Positions 12,830 through 25,134 are shown, counted from the first letter of the stretch. The stretch: DNA of 64,000 nt from Eledone cirrhosa (GCA_964016885.1 OZ024742.1:113656660-113720659), one strand, 5' to 3'. A program made the numbers and translations. The notes: generated from the letters alone by a model not told the origin.

Positions 12830-15204
12830 AAATCATGGGGTTGATGCAAAATACATGCGCATTATTGTTAGATATATATAATTAGATATGAAATAAATCA
12901 TTTATATTTTATTATTCTACATATTGTAGCGTTTGTTACCTTACCTAGGCAGCTATCCATTGTGGTTAAACTTGCTAATTAGAGCTGCAAGGTGTCCTAA
13001 CTTAAAGTTCATGTTAATATAGATTTTAGGATTAAGCATATATCGTGCAGCGTTATTTTGATTTCAAAATGCAAATATATATCATCTCTTAATTAATTCT
13101 TATTGTAATTGGCACTAAATTTCAGTAATCATTAACTTACATAGACGTAAACTGTCTAAGTTCATGTACTCGTTGGATATTTTTAAATATTCCTCATGGA
13201 ATATGCATTATAGAAGGCAATGCTTACTGTCATCACCGCAATATGTTATTTCCACTGTTTCTCGCATTCGCAGATCTTATTTTTTCTCAGTGCGACTGTT
13301 CATATTTTCCTCTGATTATAGAGTCTTTCTTTAAAAGATTGCTTCTGTTAGAGCTTCCATTACTAATAATTACATATCATTTTATATTGAATAACCTTAA
13401 AGGCATTCAGTACAATTTGATGTAGAAATAAATGCTTCGGATTCCTTTCATCCAATATGTTCGCAATGTAACCAGACCTCCAATGCTTAGTGTTAGATAT
13501 GAATGAGTGATTCATAGAAAACGCAGTGAGTTTGAGAACCTCGTTACTGCGCGGTTTATTATTTCAATCTATGTGGAGAATTTCGCGTGAGTTATTCAGA
13601 CACAAGTTACACAAAGTCCATAGCAACCTTGCTGAAAACAGCCCATGGGTCATTAACACACGGGAAAGTTTACAAATCTACGGATCTATAGTTGGTAATA
13701 ATATTTTCGATGTTGAGATTCTTACAGGAAGAATCGTCATCTAGATGTGTACGGGATATGTCTGTAAGAATATAATCAAGTATTGATAACATATAAATGG
13801 ATAATAGAGTTTATGATATTATGCATATTTATTCATTCTATTGTCCCAGATTTTATAATTAGTGATATAGAGCTATATTATAAAAGACACATTGCCTTTA
13901 TTTGTCGTTGCTCTACAGTCATGTGAGGGAGAAAATGTTAGATATATGTGCACGACATTCAAGAAAAGGCTGCATTTTCTTTCTGGCTCACCACATTGAT
14001 GAATATATATATTTATGTCGTATTGTTTGCAGTTGTTTATCTTCGTCGTAAGCCAGTGTGGAAAGCATATGAAGACATGCATTTCAGCCAACCCTATTTC
14101 GTTTTACAACCATATTTATTATAATTAGATTAACATTACTGAGTCTCAGATTCCCTGTGGCTAATCCTAGGTTAGATCTAACTGAATAGGTTTACATTGA
14201 AAGAAAGATTCGTCATCACCAATTAATCTCATATTCATGCATAACATTTATTTGATAACGATATCTAACCGATACCTCCGCCTGGAGGTTGGACAGTAAT
14301 TAGTCTAAATAAAAATATGTTTCTGCGAAAACTCCTTTACATTACTTCCAAACACTTTCAAAGTCATCATTGTCGAATGGAGATTTTATTGATTTTAATT
14401 TTAGTTTTTTATTTATTTTTGAGTATCATTGGTTCAAGAATCAACGTGTATATAAGAGACGTTTATATACATGTTAATTCAATTAATTACACTCGTATAT
14501 TACCGTCCCATCACATGTATATGTATAGTTTAGTATCCGATGTGTCCACGTTTCTTACTGATGATCAGTGTCTAAGATATTATCTGGCAATTTGTTTTAT
14601 TATTATCACTAGGCAACAATGTATCATAGCTGTTAAATAGTTTTATATTGCTGTGCATCGATTCCAGAGATATTGTGTGCTATTTTTAGTAAATCAAGTT
14701 AACATGTTAAAGCCGAATCAATCCTTTCCTCCCTTCTTATTTTCTCTTAAATATCTTCTTTTCATGTTCGCATTTTACCCCTTTTTTTTTCCATCCCTTT
14801 CCTTTTCTTTTCCATCCCTTTTCTAGTCAGTTCCTCCGCCCTCGTTCCATACCTCTAATATTATTTCGATCTTCCCAGAATTCACCATCAATTCGTTATT
14901 CTTTTAACACCACGTTCATATCATTCTTCTTCTCCGCCTGACATTCTTCCATATATAGACTCTCTTTCCATTCTCTAAAGATTTAGCCTATTCTGATTAC
15001 ATGTGATTACTTAAATAATAAGCTCCAATGTAAAAAAAAGAACACATAAAACAAGAAAACACAAATTTGTCTTTAATGTGGTAGTTGATATTTAATATGG
15101 CATAGTTACTTATTCAAGGGAAGGTCAATAATACGGCTGTGCATACGTCCACATACATACGCACACATATTGCAGGAACACATACACAAGCACCCCCCCC
15201 CCCT

Positions 15205-15246
<42 letters not shown>

Positions 15247-17480
15247 AACGGAAGAAGTTGAGAATTATTAAAACCTTATGCCATCTGTTCCCCAAGTGAA
15301 CGCCCGAATGACATAATAACGCGCAGACATTCGTCTGCCTTTTTGGTGCATTGCCAGCAGCCCATCAATACATTAAATAATCCAATAAACCAAATCACAT
15401 TCTCATCAATCTACTTGATATATGAAGCAATGAAATATAGACATAATTAACGCCATCTAAATCTGTTGCAGACTTCGTGTCTCCCACTCTTAGTTGCGCA
15501 TGCCTAATATATGCCTGTTGTGTATTTGTGTGCACGCTGCTGCTTTTATGTGTCAGCATATATATATATATGCATGTATCTCTGTGTATCTATGTGTACT
15601 CATATATCTGCGGAATTTTGTATGTATGCGTTTGTATGTGTAGATTATTGTTGAATGTTTCATGCTCTAAACTGAAGTGTTTTTTTTTTATAAAATTTCC
15701 GCTTACTCAATATCTCTACGGATAATGGATTACATCAATATTCTCGGTGTTTAGACTATTTCGATTTTCCAATTTAAAAAATTCCTCTGAAACTGATATA
15801 AATCTATAGATTTCATCTCTGTAGAAAATTCCTTCTGCTGCTAAAATGGAAATATTTAATTAACATCTTCAGAATCACGATTTTTCCTCAGTAAAATTCA
15901 CACTACCACATAATACACTCACCCCACCATTCAAACCTTACTTAAGCGAAGGTTTCATTGAATCAATTACAGTTTATGTCAGAAGGAGTTTCAGAATAGT
16001 ATGATGGTTTACAATATAATTTCAAACAATCATAAAGTGCTCAACAGAACAATAAACCAGGACAATTCATACTTAAATTATTGGAAAATATATATTCTAA
16101 CGTTGGAAATGATTTCTCTATTTCGAAAACTATGTAATTAAGAGAAATTTTACGATATTCAGATCGAGTATTCTGAGATGAAAAATTCTATATATTTTCT
16201 AATGTGAACGCGTTTAAAATTGATGACAAGAAAAAACGAAATTTATTGGAAAATAATAATTGAATATGAGATGATAAACAAAGAATATAATATTGAAGGC
16301 AAAACGCATATTATATATATCACGAACCAATAAATGAAAGCATACATTAGACATACATTTAAAATTAATAAATGAATATTTGGCACATTATAATATCAAA
16401 GGTTAATGACCCTAACATTTTAAATAGTGTTAAGATGAGGTAAATCATCCTCTAAAAGAGCAATAGAATGAACGATATAGTATCCTAATTATACCAGCCT
16501 ATTAAACAGGACAGAATTCAACTATAGTTGAAATATTTCTTATGCATTTCATTCACATTCTTCTTAATATTCTTTTTATTTATCTTGACACGTTAAAAGA
16601 TTTTGCTGAAGTAAAACTTAAGGATGAAAAAAATAATAATGATATTTAATAGTGGGATTACGTTTTGTTGGGTTGGTGTTGTACGAATGATGACATCTTT
16701 ATTTTGGGAATGAAAGCTCAAATCCCCGTCCTCTTTGGAAGTAGCAAACTCACCATCACCAAATCTTTTCTGAGGCCTGTTACGGATATCAATTCACTCA
16801 TATTCAGGAATATATTTAACAGGCCCTACCTGGATTTCATTTACTTCAATTTTAAAAACAGAGGGATATTATTTTTCCACCATCGTCAGTAGAACGTAGA
16901 GCCAAGTATTTTGTTTATTCTAACCAGCCAGCACCAAAAACAAATTAAACGGTGACAGTAAAAGACTCATCAAATAATGTTATAATTTGTTCAAATTTCG
17001 TTTGGTGACTAAAGAGAATAATATTATATAAATTTAACAAAGTATACAATCAGGAATATCTATACAACATGAACGTGTCAAAATATACGTTTGAGTAAAT
17101 CCACATGAGCTTGTAATATCGAATAATTTGAGATATAGATTATATAATCCATTGAAAACAGAACTCTGAAACGCGTAAACAGATTATGTGTTGTATATTT
17201 TGAGATCAGGAAAATATATGAAATTCAACTCAATAAATGCCAGAGTGTATGGTAATCGGAAGATTAGATGTATCATTAGAATTCTCTCCAAAAGCAGAAA
17301 GTATAAATATCGTTATTTATGTCAAACACAAAGAATGTTATCATGGCACAATCAATATAACTAAACTGCGTTCACTCATATTAATCGAACCACGGTGATA
17401 TATTTATGTAATTCATATAAGGTGTTACGATATTTATTTATTACAATTATTCATTGATATACTCTCACATTCGCATGGAG
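12830..17480. other. AT-rich DNA, no recognised gene
   Basis: Contains a pyrimidine-rich stretch at about 14720-14960, a C run near 15193 and a short (TA)n at about 15208-15241. Open frames are short and resemble nothing known to me. Confidence 0.4.
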
Positions 17481-17487
17481 TAAACAC

Positions 17488-17553
<66 letters not shown>
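17488..17553. repeat. (TA)n(TG)n(TA)n microsatellite
   Basis: TA dinucleotides, then about 7 TG units, then TA again, immediately abutting a SINE. Confidence 0.9.
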
Positions 17554-17557
<4 letters not shown>

Positions 17558-17738
17558 GTTTCTACTGTTGGCGCAAGGCAAGTAATTATGCCAGTGTGTT
17601 ACTCGTGCTTTATTTCATCGACCCGTAAGGCTGAAAGTTAACCTCGTGAGGATTTGAACTCAGACCATAAAGGAACATAAATATTTGCTGCAAAGCATGG
17701 CGTCAGACCCTCTACCAATACTGCCAATCCACTGCCCA
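17553..17738 (-). mobile_element. tRNA-derived SINE
   Basis: This is the abundant SINE of the window, read on the minus strand. It starts at the GGCAGTATTGGTAGAGG box-A-like block, passes a box-B-like GAGTTCAAATCC, then the GTCGATGAAATAAAGCACGAG region, and ends near AGTAGAAACAATT. Octopus genomes are known to contain several tRNA-derived SINE families. The flanks are (TA)n on both sides. Confidence 0.85.
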
Positions 17739-17765
17739 TCATTATATATATGTACAATGTGAAGG

Positions 17766-17905
17766 CATGTAAGTGAGTGACTAGAGAATTTGATTCGCAA
17801 TCGTGAGGTCGTGCATTCGATTCTTGGGGCAGGCGATGCATTATGTCCCGAGTAACAGACATTATTTCACGTTGTTCATTCAGCCTGGATTTGCGACTGG
17901 TAGAC
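17766..17905 (+). mobile_element. Second tRNA-derived SINE family, truncated copy
   Basis: It has an A-box-like start (AAGTGAGTGACTAGAG), a B-box-like GTGCATTCGATTC, and a following TTATTTCACGTTGTTCATTCAGCC region. The same body order is seen at 18945-19105. It lies head-to-head with the minus-strand SINE, about 28 bp away. Confidence 0.65.
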
Positions 17906-18044
17906 GCTATTTGCAATATTAAAAACCAATGGAAACATTGTTTACAAGTCCGATTTCACGAGCTATATAGAAGATGTGTATATGTACATTTCAATTACGT
18001 GTATGCATATTTATACACACACACGACGCACACTCACGCCCGCC

Positions 18045-18070
18045 TATATTCACACACACACACACACATG

Positions 18071-18129
<59 letters not shown>

Positions 18130-18147
18130 CACACACACACACATATA

Positions 18148-18189
<42 letters not shown>
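18045..18189. repeat. (CA)n/(TA)n compound microsatellite
   Basis: Alternating CA and TA blocks, about 145 bp. Confidence 0.95.
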
Positions 18190-18191
<2 letters not shown>

Positions 18192-18944
18192 TAAAGGGAA
18201 GTAAGGTTCCATACAATACAATGGATATAGTGAAACGGTGAATTTGGAAATAGCACGGAAAATATATTTAAGGGTCTGTTATTCTTTTGTGTTTTGTCAA
18301 TGTGACACTATCGAAAAGACAACATTGGAAAACATAATATTCGTTTTAAAAAAATAAATGTTATAATGTATATAAAGTATATATTTATTGTATTACCGGT
18401 TTCGATGTATAATTAAAATTCATTTTATCAAATGTTGAGTATCGAAATAAAAATTAAAAAGGACTTAAATAGAAAAAAATAAATAAGAGTTAAAAAGAAA
18501 AAAATAAGGATTTAAAATTAAAATCAAATGTTGGAGTAAATTTTCATCCATCCTTCTTGCTCAAAATTTGCTGATAAGTGAATATAACGGTAGACGCGTA
18601 TCTTCACAGAACAGAGATGAAATGACACGTGTATATATATATAAATATACACACACACATATACATATACATATGTGCGTGTGTGTGTGGATGTGCGTCA
18701 TATATTTCCTATATATTTTTTATGTAAGATACTATCATAAGAATTGGCGAGTGAAAAAATGTAAGATCAATAGGTTTATGCACTTCAGCGAGATGAAATA
18801 AAACGGGGAGTGCTTTTAGAATGATTGCAAACTAGAGCTTTTCATAGAAACTAATTTAATACGACGGTTAGTTGTTCTTAAATCATTTAATCCTTAATTA
18901 TTTAGGAATCTTTACATTAATTTCTTATATATATAGTTTTATAT

Positions 18945-19105
18945 ATGGTTAGAACGTTTGGTTCGATTCTCGGACTGGTTGCTGCGTTGTGTCATTGTCT
19001 AAAACACTTCATTTCCCATTACAAGAGTTTAGTCAGCTGTAGAAATGAGTTCCAACGTCACTGGTGCCAAGCTGTATAGGGTGTTGCCTTCACCTTGGAA
19101 AATAT
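18945..19105 (+). mobile_element. SINE fragment, second tRNA-derived family
   Basis: GGTTAGAACG is followed closely by a B-box-like GGTTCGATTCTCGG, then TGCGTTGTGTCATTGTC, AACACTTCATTTCCCATTAC and AGTCAGCTGTAGAAATGAG. This order is shared with 17766-17905. The tRNA-like head is shortened. Confidence 0.65.
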
Positions 19106-19260
19106 CGGTAGATTGGAGTGGGGAGTTGTTGTGCATGGTCAACAAGAGGTCATCCCAAAACTATCTTTCCCACATCACAAGTTTATTCGTGACAGAAACT
19201 TGTCATTACACTTTTCTCTTGTTGTATGTATATTATTAGTAATCAAAGATACAATGAACA

Positions 19261-19321
<61 letters not shown>
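19261..19321. repeat. (TA)n tract at the left edge of the PLE insertion
   Basis: About 60 bp of TA, contiguous with the inverted pseudo-LTR. A matching TA tract begins at 24388 on the far side of the element. Confidence 0.9.
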
Positions 19322-19322
<1 letters not shown>

Positions 19323-20420
19323 CGAAGGAAATGTGGTAAGGAACCAGGTGGACCATAACGCACCAAAGTACTCAATACTTGAGGTAGTAGAGTGGGTAAT
19401 AGGAACCAGTAAGACCCCGACAGCTGAGCTCAAGCCGTTTCGACGGCTAATTCTGGACTAAATGAACATTTATCCTGGTATTTAAATAGCCGATCTTCTC
19501 AAGGGGTAATTCCATATATGGTCAAAGTGATTGTCAAAAATCAGTAGTAATTCTGTGGTTGCAAATTAGTGGGGAGATGGTGGCTAAACCTGCCAGTAGG
19601 AGAAAGAGGGGAGGGGGTGGAGTAGACCCAATCAAGCGTTGGTAGTGCCAGCTACAGCTGGGCATGAGGTCAAAGAAGATACAGGGGAGGGGGAGGGGGA
19701 GGAAGTCGGAACGGTAGGTAGAACAATGGGGGGTAAAGATAGGAAAGAAAAAATACTGAGAGTGCAGAAAAGCAAATAAGTGTAAAGAAAAAATTAAATT
19801 CTACGACCTAGGTGTCAGGTTATTGTTAAGCGAGAATAAAATAAAGAAAGAAAGAAAGAAGTAAATAAATAAATAAATAAATAAATAAGGAAATAAGTAA
19901 AAGAACTAGGTGGGACGAATTAGGCAAGGACCCTTTTAAGAGGTATAAGTACGTAAATGATACGGTGACTGGTCAACAAAAGGGGCCAAAATACTAAAGA
20001 GACTACCACGAAATAAACAATAAAGGTTTCCATCCCGGGCCAGCAACGACCCAGTGCAGCAAAGTGAACTTGTACGACATAATAATTCTGAGTCCCGGGA
20101 AAAATATATACTAATGCTAACTCTAAAAGATCTAAAACAGGCTACATGAAAGTTCGTACGAAATAAAGGTAGAATACGGAGAAATAAGTTCAGAATCCAC
20201 CCCGCCCAGAAGAAAAGCGAAGCAAGAAATACTGAAACGAAAAAATAAGGCATAAGTGCCACTAAGAAATATAGAGGGCACAGAGAATAGTGGGAGCGGT
20301 CGGAAAAGGGGGGCAAGTATCCGGGGTCTAAGCCAACTGCTATAAAGGGCGGAGTCCGCCAAATCTATCAAAGACTAGGGGAGGGGGGAGTGGGGGTACT
20401 AAGGCTACATGGGGCCAAAG
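19322..20420 (-). repeat. Inverted partial copy of the PLE (3' UTR plus pseudo-LTR)
   Basis: Reverse complement of 23362-24389, extended by the segment equal to 20851-20934. It contains the A-rich AAATAAAT repeat (about 19861-19890) matching TTTATTTA at 23900-23925. Long ORFs within it are untranslated-region shadows and carry no gene. Confidence 0.9.
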
Positions 20421-20451
20421 GAATTTAATTTTTTGGGATGTTCTTGGTAGA

Positions 20452-20934
20452 GAATTTAATTTTTTCTTTACACTTATTTGCTTTTCTTCACTCTCAGTAT
20501 TTTTTCTTTCCTATCTTTACCCCCCATTGTTCTACCTACCGTTCCGACTTCCTCCCCCTCCCCCTCCCCTGTATCTTCTTTGACCTCATGCCCAGCTGTA
20601 GCTGGCACTACCAACTCTTGATTGGGTCTACTCCACCCCCTCCCCTCTTTCTCCTACTGGCAGGTTTAGCCACCATCTCCCCACTAATTTGCAACCACAG
20701 AATTACTACTGATTTTTGACAATCACTTTGACCATATATGGAATTACCCCTTGAGAAGATCGGCTATTTAAATACCAGGATAAATGTTCATTTAGTCCAG
20801 AATTAGCCGTCGAAACGGCTTGAGCTCAGCTGTCGGGGTCTTACTGGTTCCTATTACCCACTCTACTACCTCAAGTATTGAGTACTTTGGTGCGTTATGG
20901 TCCACCTGGTTCCTTACCACATTTCCTTCGTTAT
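20452..20934 (+). repeat. Left forward pseudo-LTR of the PLE
   Basis: The pyrimidine-rich segment starting GAATTTAATTTTTTC repeats at 23981. It includes C-rich blocks (CCCCCTCCCC), a small hairpin GCCGT-CGAA-ACGGC near 20807-20820, and the segment leading into the ORF. PLE promoters normally lie in this repeat, but no specific promoter motif was identified. Confidence 0.85.
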
Positions 20935-21024
20935 CTAGCTCCTACTCCCGTAGTAGAGCACTTTCCGACCCTACCACGCCGTATCCAGACTTTTCCGCTA
21001 AGCTCAATTCATTTCACCCGCACC

Positions 21025-23178
21025 ATGCGAAAACACAACATTGACTTCTCTACCAAGAACATCCCAATCCCACCGAAAAAACTTTACCTTCGGATGCTCA
21101 CGCAAAAAATTGATCTATTTGCGAAAAGACTTAGATGGAGAACTTTTTTCTATGACAGATATTGCGACAACCAAGACTTCGGCACCAAGGAGAGATTCGG
21201 ATTTATTACCTACAAATCTCCGCCCCTGAACCCCTTGCTCGCACCCTTCGAGAATGACCTCTTCCAACTGGTCAAGAACATTAAATTTAAACCCAGACAC
21301 AACCGATTCCTACAAAAACTCCGTAGCAACTTAACAGAGTATGATAACACAAATGACATCATGGTGCATTCGGATAAAACTGGGAACCTATACTTTGTCA
21401 ACCCTGACAGATACCACACACTGATCAGGAGCAGCCTAAACTCCACCTATAAAAAGGCCAACCACTCTTGCATCGAGGACATAAATCGAGATGGACAACA
21501 AATCACCTCCAGCCTCGGGGTCGCCGACCGCACGGAACCTCTAGACCCACGGACACCATACTTCACACTGAAGGACCATAAATCCGATTTTGACCGTAAA
21601 CCCTCCATCAGGCTTATTAACCCAACGAAGTCCGACATAGGGAGAATCAGCAAAAAAATCCTAGACCGCGTGATACCAAAAGTCAAGCAACACACCCGAC
21701 TTAGCCTATGGATCAACACCCAGGAAGTAATCTCCTGGTTCAGCAATATGGAGGATAAACGAGAAACTAAATTCATACAGTTCGACATAGAGAGCTACTA
21801 TGCTTCAATCACCTTACCGCTACTTACTGCCGCCTTGGACTTCGCCGAAACACTCGTGCCCATCACCGACCAGGAAAGAAAAATCATCCTCCACGCCAGG
21901 AAGACAGTCTTACTCTTTGACGACTCTAAATGGATAAAAAGAGCTCCCGACTCACCCTTCGACGTCAGCACGGGCGCCACAGATTCGGCGGAGGTCACTG
22001 ATCTTATAGGATTATTCCTAATAGCCAAACTCACTGATATGTTTCCTGCATTCGGTGGTGGATTGTACCGTGATGATGGGCTCCTTACCCTTAAAGGGTA
22101 CAACCCCAGTAGTACAGATCGGGTCCGGAAACAATTAATCAGATTCTTCCGCGACTGGGGATTTAAAATAACCCTACAAACGTCCCTGACCCGAGTAAAC
22201 TTCCTGGACGTAACCCTCGACCTCGAAAACGACCTGTACTACCCATACAGGAAACCTAATGACAATCTGCACTACATCCACCGCCGATCAAACCATCCTA
22301 GGAACATCACAAACAACCTGGTCAAAAACATCTCCCTCCGCATATCCCGTTTGTCAGCTAATGAGCGGATATTCGATGAACATGCGCCTTATTACAACCA
22401 GGCCCTCAAGCGGAGTGGTTTCCGGGAGGAAATATCCTACTGTCCAGATCCCATTAGCGGAACCAGCAGGAGACACCGCCGCTCACGCAATGTAACATGG
22501 TTCAATCCTCCCCACAACGCAGAGGTGACTACTCCCATCGGGAAACTATTCTTTAGGCTCATTGAAAAACACTTCCCATTACAACACCGCTACCACAACA
22601 TAATTAACAAAAATACCATCAAACTCTCTTACAGCACTACACCAAACTTCGCACAAAACATCGTCTCCTCTAACAACAAAAAACTCAACCCCGATGGCAG
22701 AAATAACCTAAATAGCAGTGGAGAACCGACCAGGAGGTGTAACTGCCCGGATAGATCTATTTGCCCACTCGACAATAGATGCAGAGACCGTAATGTGATC
22801 TACCAGTGCAACGTGAGGACGGATACCTCCAACAAAGCCTATATAGGACTTACCGCATGTGACTTCAAGACCCGGCTATACCAACATAGACATACCTTCC
22901 GAAACCCGGCCCGGCGTCACGCCACTACACTTTCGGGCCACATATGGGACCTCAAGGACAACAACATCACCTATGATCTCACTTGGAGATTACTGTCCAG
23001 AGCCAATTCTTACACGGGAGGACGCCGTCCGTGCAATTTATGCTCGGAGGAAACTTTACAAATGCTGTTTTCGACGGACCAACTCCTAAACAAGAAAGAT
23101 GAACTGGTTACTGCATGTAAACATAGATTGCGTAGGACTTACCTCGCCCTCAAACCCCATAATGACCCGGGGGGGTAG
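21025..23178 (+). CDS. Penelope-like reverse transcriptase with GIY-YIG endonuclease
   Basis: The frame is open from 20824, and the first ATG is at 21025, giving about 717 residues without a stop. That start is chosen because no earlier ATG exists in frame. RT motifs in order: a finger region YFTLKDHK...RKPSIRLINP, motif A FDIESYYASI (21781-21810), a motif-B-like STGATDSAEVTDL, the catalytic YRDD at 22066-22077, and RVNFLDVTLDL. A thumb-like stretch follows (HPRNITNNLVKNISLRISRL), then a Cys-rich linker (CNCPDRSICPLDNRC) and the GIY-YIG nuclease: VIYQCNV (22795) with YIGL (22840) and a downstream Arg. It would copy element RNA at a nicked target in the nucleus. The motif C Arg (YRDD where YxDD is usual) is within the allowed variable position. 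The absence of stops suggests a recently active copy. Confidence 0.9.
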   Translation: MRKHNIDFSTKNIPIPPKKLYLRMLTQKIDLFAKRLRWRTFFYDRYCDNQDFGTKERFGFITYKSPPLNPLLAPFENDLFQLVKNIKFKPRHNRFLQKLRSNLTEYDNTNDIMVHSDKTGNLYFVNPDRYHTLIRSSLNSTYKKANHSCIEDINRDGQQITSSLGVADRTEPLDPRTPYFTLKDHKSDFDRKPSIRLINPTKSDIGRISKKILDRVIPKVKQHTRLSLWINTQEVISWFSNMEDKRETKFIQFDIESYYASITLPLLTAALDFAETLVPITDQERKIILHARKTVLLFDDSKWIKRAPDSPFDVSTGATDSAEVTDLIGLFLIAKLTDMFPAFGGGLYRDDGLLTLKGYNPSSTDRVRKQLIRFFRDWGFKITLQTSLTRVNFLDVTLDLENDLYYPYRKPNDNLHYIHRRSNHPRNITNNLVKNISLRISRLSANERIFDEHAPYYNQALKRSGFREEISYCPDPISGTSRRHRRSRNVTWFNPPHNAEVTTPIGKLFFRLIEKHFPLQHRYHNIINKNTIKLSYSTTPNFAQNIVSSNNKKLNPDGRNNLNSSGEPTRRCNCPDRSICPLDNRCRDRNVIYQCNVRTDTSNKAYIGLTACDFKTRLYQHRHTFRNPARRHATTLSGHIWDLKDNNITYDLTWRLLSRANSYTGGRRPCNLCSEETLQMLFSTDQLLNKKDELVTACKHRLRRTYLALKPHNDPGG

Positions 23179-23980
23179 ACTAGGGCTATAACACCCCAGT
23201 TGCCGATTTTGCAATGGGTAACCCCTGCTTGCCAAGGAAGACGTAAGATCTTCTTTGTATTCTTTTATCGCATCCTTTATTTCCTTCCCCCCTCTCTCCT
23301 TTGTCCTTCTACCCCAGCTCTTCTCCTTTGTCGGCGTCTTTTCTCGCCCACCCGAGTTTGCCCTTTGGCCCCATGTAGCCTTAGTACCCCCACTCCCCCC
23401 TCCCCTAGTCTTTGATAGATTTGGCGGACTCCGCCCTTTATAGCAGTTGGCTTAGACCCCGGATACTTGCCCCCCTTTTCCGACCGCTTCCACTATTCTC
23501 TGTGCCCTCTATATTTCTTAGTGGCACTTATGCCTTATTTTTTCGTTTCAGTATTTCTTGCTTCGCTTTTCTTCTGGGCGGGGTGGATTCTGAACTTATT
23601 TCTCCGTATTCTACCTTTATTTCGTACGAACTTTCATGTAGCCTGTTTTAGATCTTTTAGAGTTAGCATTAGTATATATTTTTCCCGGGACTCAGAATTA
23701 TTATGTCGTACAAGTTCACTTTGCTGCACTGGGTCGTTGCTGGCCCGGGATGGAAACCTTTATTGTTTATTTCGTGGTAGTCTCTTTAGTATTTTGGCCC
23801 CTTTTGTTGACCAGTCACCGTATCATTTACGTACTTATACCTCTTAAAAGGGTCCTTGCCTAATTCGTCCCACCTAGATCTTTTACTTATTTCCTTATTT
23901 ATTTATTTATTTATTTATTTACTTCTTTCTTTCTTTCTTTATTTTATTCTCGCCTAACAATAGCCTGACACCTAGGTCGT
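23179..23980 (+). other. 3' untranslated region of the PLE
   Basis: Starts right after the TAG at 23176-23178. Pyrimidine-rich, with TTTATTTA tandem units at about 23900-23925 and TTTC units after them. The ORFs seen here are mirrored in the inverted copy and are not conserved proteins. Confidence 0.75.
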
Positions 23981-24385
23981 AGAATTTAATTTTTTCTTTA
24001 CACTTATTTGCTTTTCTTCACTCTCAGTATTTTTTCTTTCCTATCTTTACCCCCCATTGTTCTACCTACCGTTCCGACTTCCTCCCCCTCCCCCTCCCCC
24101 TCCCCTGTATCTTCTTTGACCTCATGCCCAGCTGTAGCTGGCACTACCAACGCTTGATTGGGTCTACTCCACCCCCTCCCCTCTTTCTCCTACTGGCAGG
24201 TTTAGCCACCATCTCCCCACTAATTTGCAACCACAGAATTACTACTGATTTTTGACAATCACTTTGACCATATATGGAATTACCCCTTGAGAAGATCGGC
24301 TATTTAAATACCAGGATAAATGTTCATTTAGTCCAGAATTAGCCGTCGAAACGGCTTGAGCTCAGCTGTCGGGGTCTTACTGGTT

Positions 24386-24389
<4 letters not shown>
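23981..24389 (+). repeat. Right forward pseudo-LTR of the PLE
   Basis: Direct repeat of 20452-20853. It has one extra CCCCCT unit and one base difference in the CGCTTGATTGGG word (CTCTTG on the left, CGCTTG in the inverted copy). It stops at GGTTCCTA next to (TA)n. Confidence 0.85.
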
Positions 24390-24428
<39 letters not shown>

Positions 24429-24460
24429 TTCTATATATATAATTATATATATATATATAT

Positions 24461-24664
24461 GAAAATGTTCAAGACCCCATCGGCAGAGCTAAAGCCGTTT
24501 CGACGGAGTCCAGAAAGCCGTTCTGGAGTCCAGAAATAGCTGTCGTAACGGCTTGAGCTCTCTGTCATCGAGGACTTGAACATTTTCCTACTACCCACTC
24601 TACTATAATTAGTATTGAGTACTCTAGTGCGTTGTGGTCCAGATGGTTACTTAACACACTTCCT
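24461..24664 (+). repeat. Diverged PLE pseudo-LTR fragment with foldback
   Basis: Arms at about 24461-24508 and 24541-24589 are imperfect reverse complements, each ending in GAAAATGTTCAAG and holding the AGCCGTT/AACGGCT core. The following CTACCCACTCTACT to ACACTTCCTTCG matches 20855-20932 of the intact PLE with substitutions. It stops at the same base as other copies and is then joined to a LINE relic. Confidence 0.7.
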
Positions 24665-25126
24665 TCGGTGTGTAAGGCGGACCTTCGTAAATACCTGAAA
24701 ATCCGCCTCTTCATTGCTGTAGTGGACTCTGTGATGTTGTGCGGGACTGAGACTTGGACACTGACCAAGAAACTCACTCAGATGGTGGATGGGTGCTACA
24801 CGAGAATGCTTAGGAAGGTTCGGAACATTAATCAGTATTCACTGAGGATGAAAAACTCAGAGCTGTATGGGAGCCTCCCAAATGTCAGCTCAAATGTGAC
24901 ACAGAGGAGAATTAGATTAGCTGGACATGCTCACCGACATCTAGAGTTGACATTGCACTCAGTGTTCCTGTGGGAGCTCCTACATGGACACACTGGAAGA
25001 GGAAGATCAAGGTTAACGTATGTCGATGCCTAAGGACTGACACTGGTATGTTGGAGTCGCAGGAAATGGCAGAGATGATGAGGGACAGCGACCACTGGAG
25101 AGAAGTCGTCCATGGATCTCGCGAAT
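24665..25126 (+). pseudogene. Non-LTR retrotransposon RT C-terminal relic
   Basis: The frame reads LRKYLKIRLFIAVVDSV, then LCGTETWTLTKKL, CYTRMLRKVRN, ELYGSLPNVS and RRIRLAGHAHRH, the familiar post-RT tail of LINE-type reverse transcriptases. It ends at YVDA with TAA at about 25031, but shifting one base continues [17 protein letters not shown] to about 25120. So a 1-nt frameshift splits the frame. The catalytic RT domain is absent (5'-truncated). The frame is followed by (TA)n. The clade cannot be assigned from the tail alone. Confidence 0.75.
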
Positions 25127-25134
25127 TTTACCCG

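Larger units (their letters stand above)
19322..24389 (+). mobile_element. Near-complete Penelope-like element with pseudo-LTRs
   Basis: The unit consists of an inverted partial copy (19322-20420), a short junction, a forward pseudo-LTR (20452 to about 20934), an uninterrupted RT-endonuclease frame, a 3' untranslated region (23179-23980), and a second forward pseudo-LTR (23981-24389). The inverted copy is the reverse complement of 23362-24389 plus the start of the forward unit (20851-20934). Arms and repeats agree almost base for base, so the insertion is young. PLEs encode an RT related to telomerase and use target-primed insertion with a GIY-YIG nuclease. Tandem plus inverted pseudo-LTR layout is typical of them. 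Both ends abut (TA)n. Confidence 0.9.

Noticed and set aside
17758..17840. Functional tRNA gene
   Set aside because: B-box-like sequence is present but no full cloverleaf; it is the head of a SINE.
19936..20371. 126- and 79-codon ORFs repeated at 23412-23847
   Set aside because: They are the 3' untranslated region of the PLE seen in both copies; hydrophobic pyrimidine-rich translation without motifs.
20800..20845. GAAACGGCT...AGCTGTC in the PLE pseudo-LTR as hammerhead stem III
   Set aside because: Stem III and GTC fit, but there is no CTGANGA upstream; treated as a plain hairpin.
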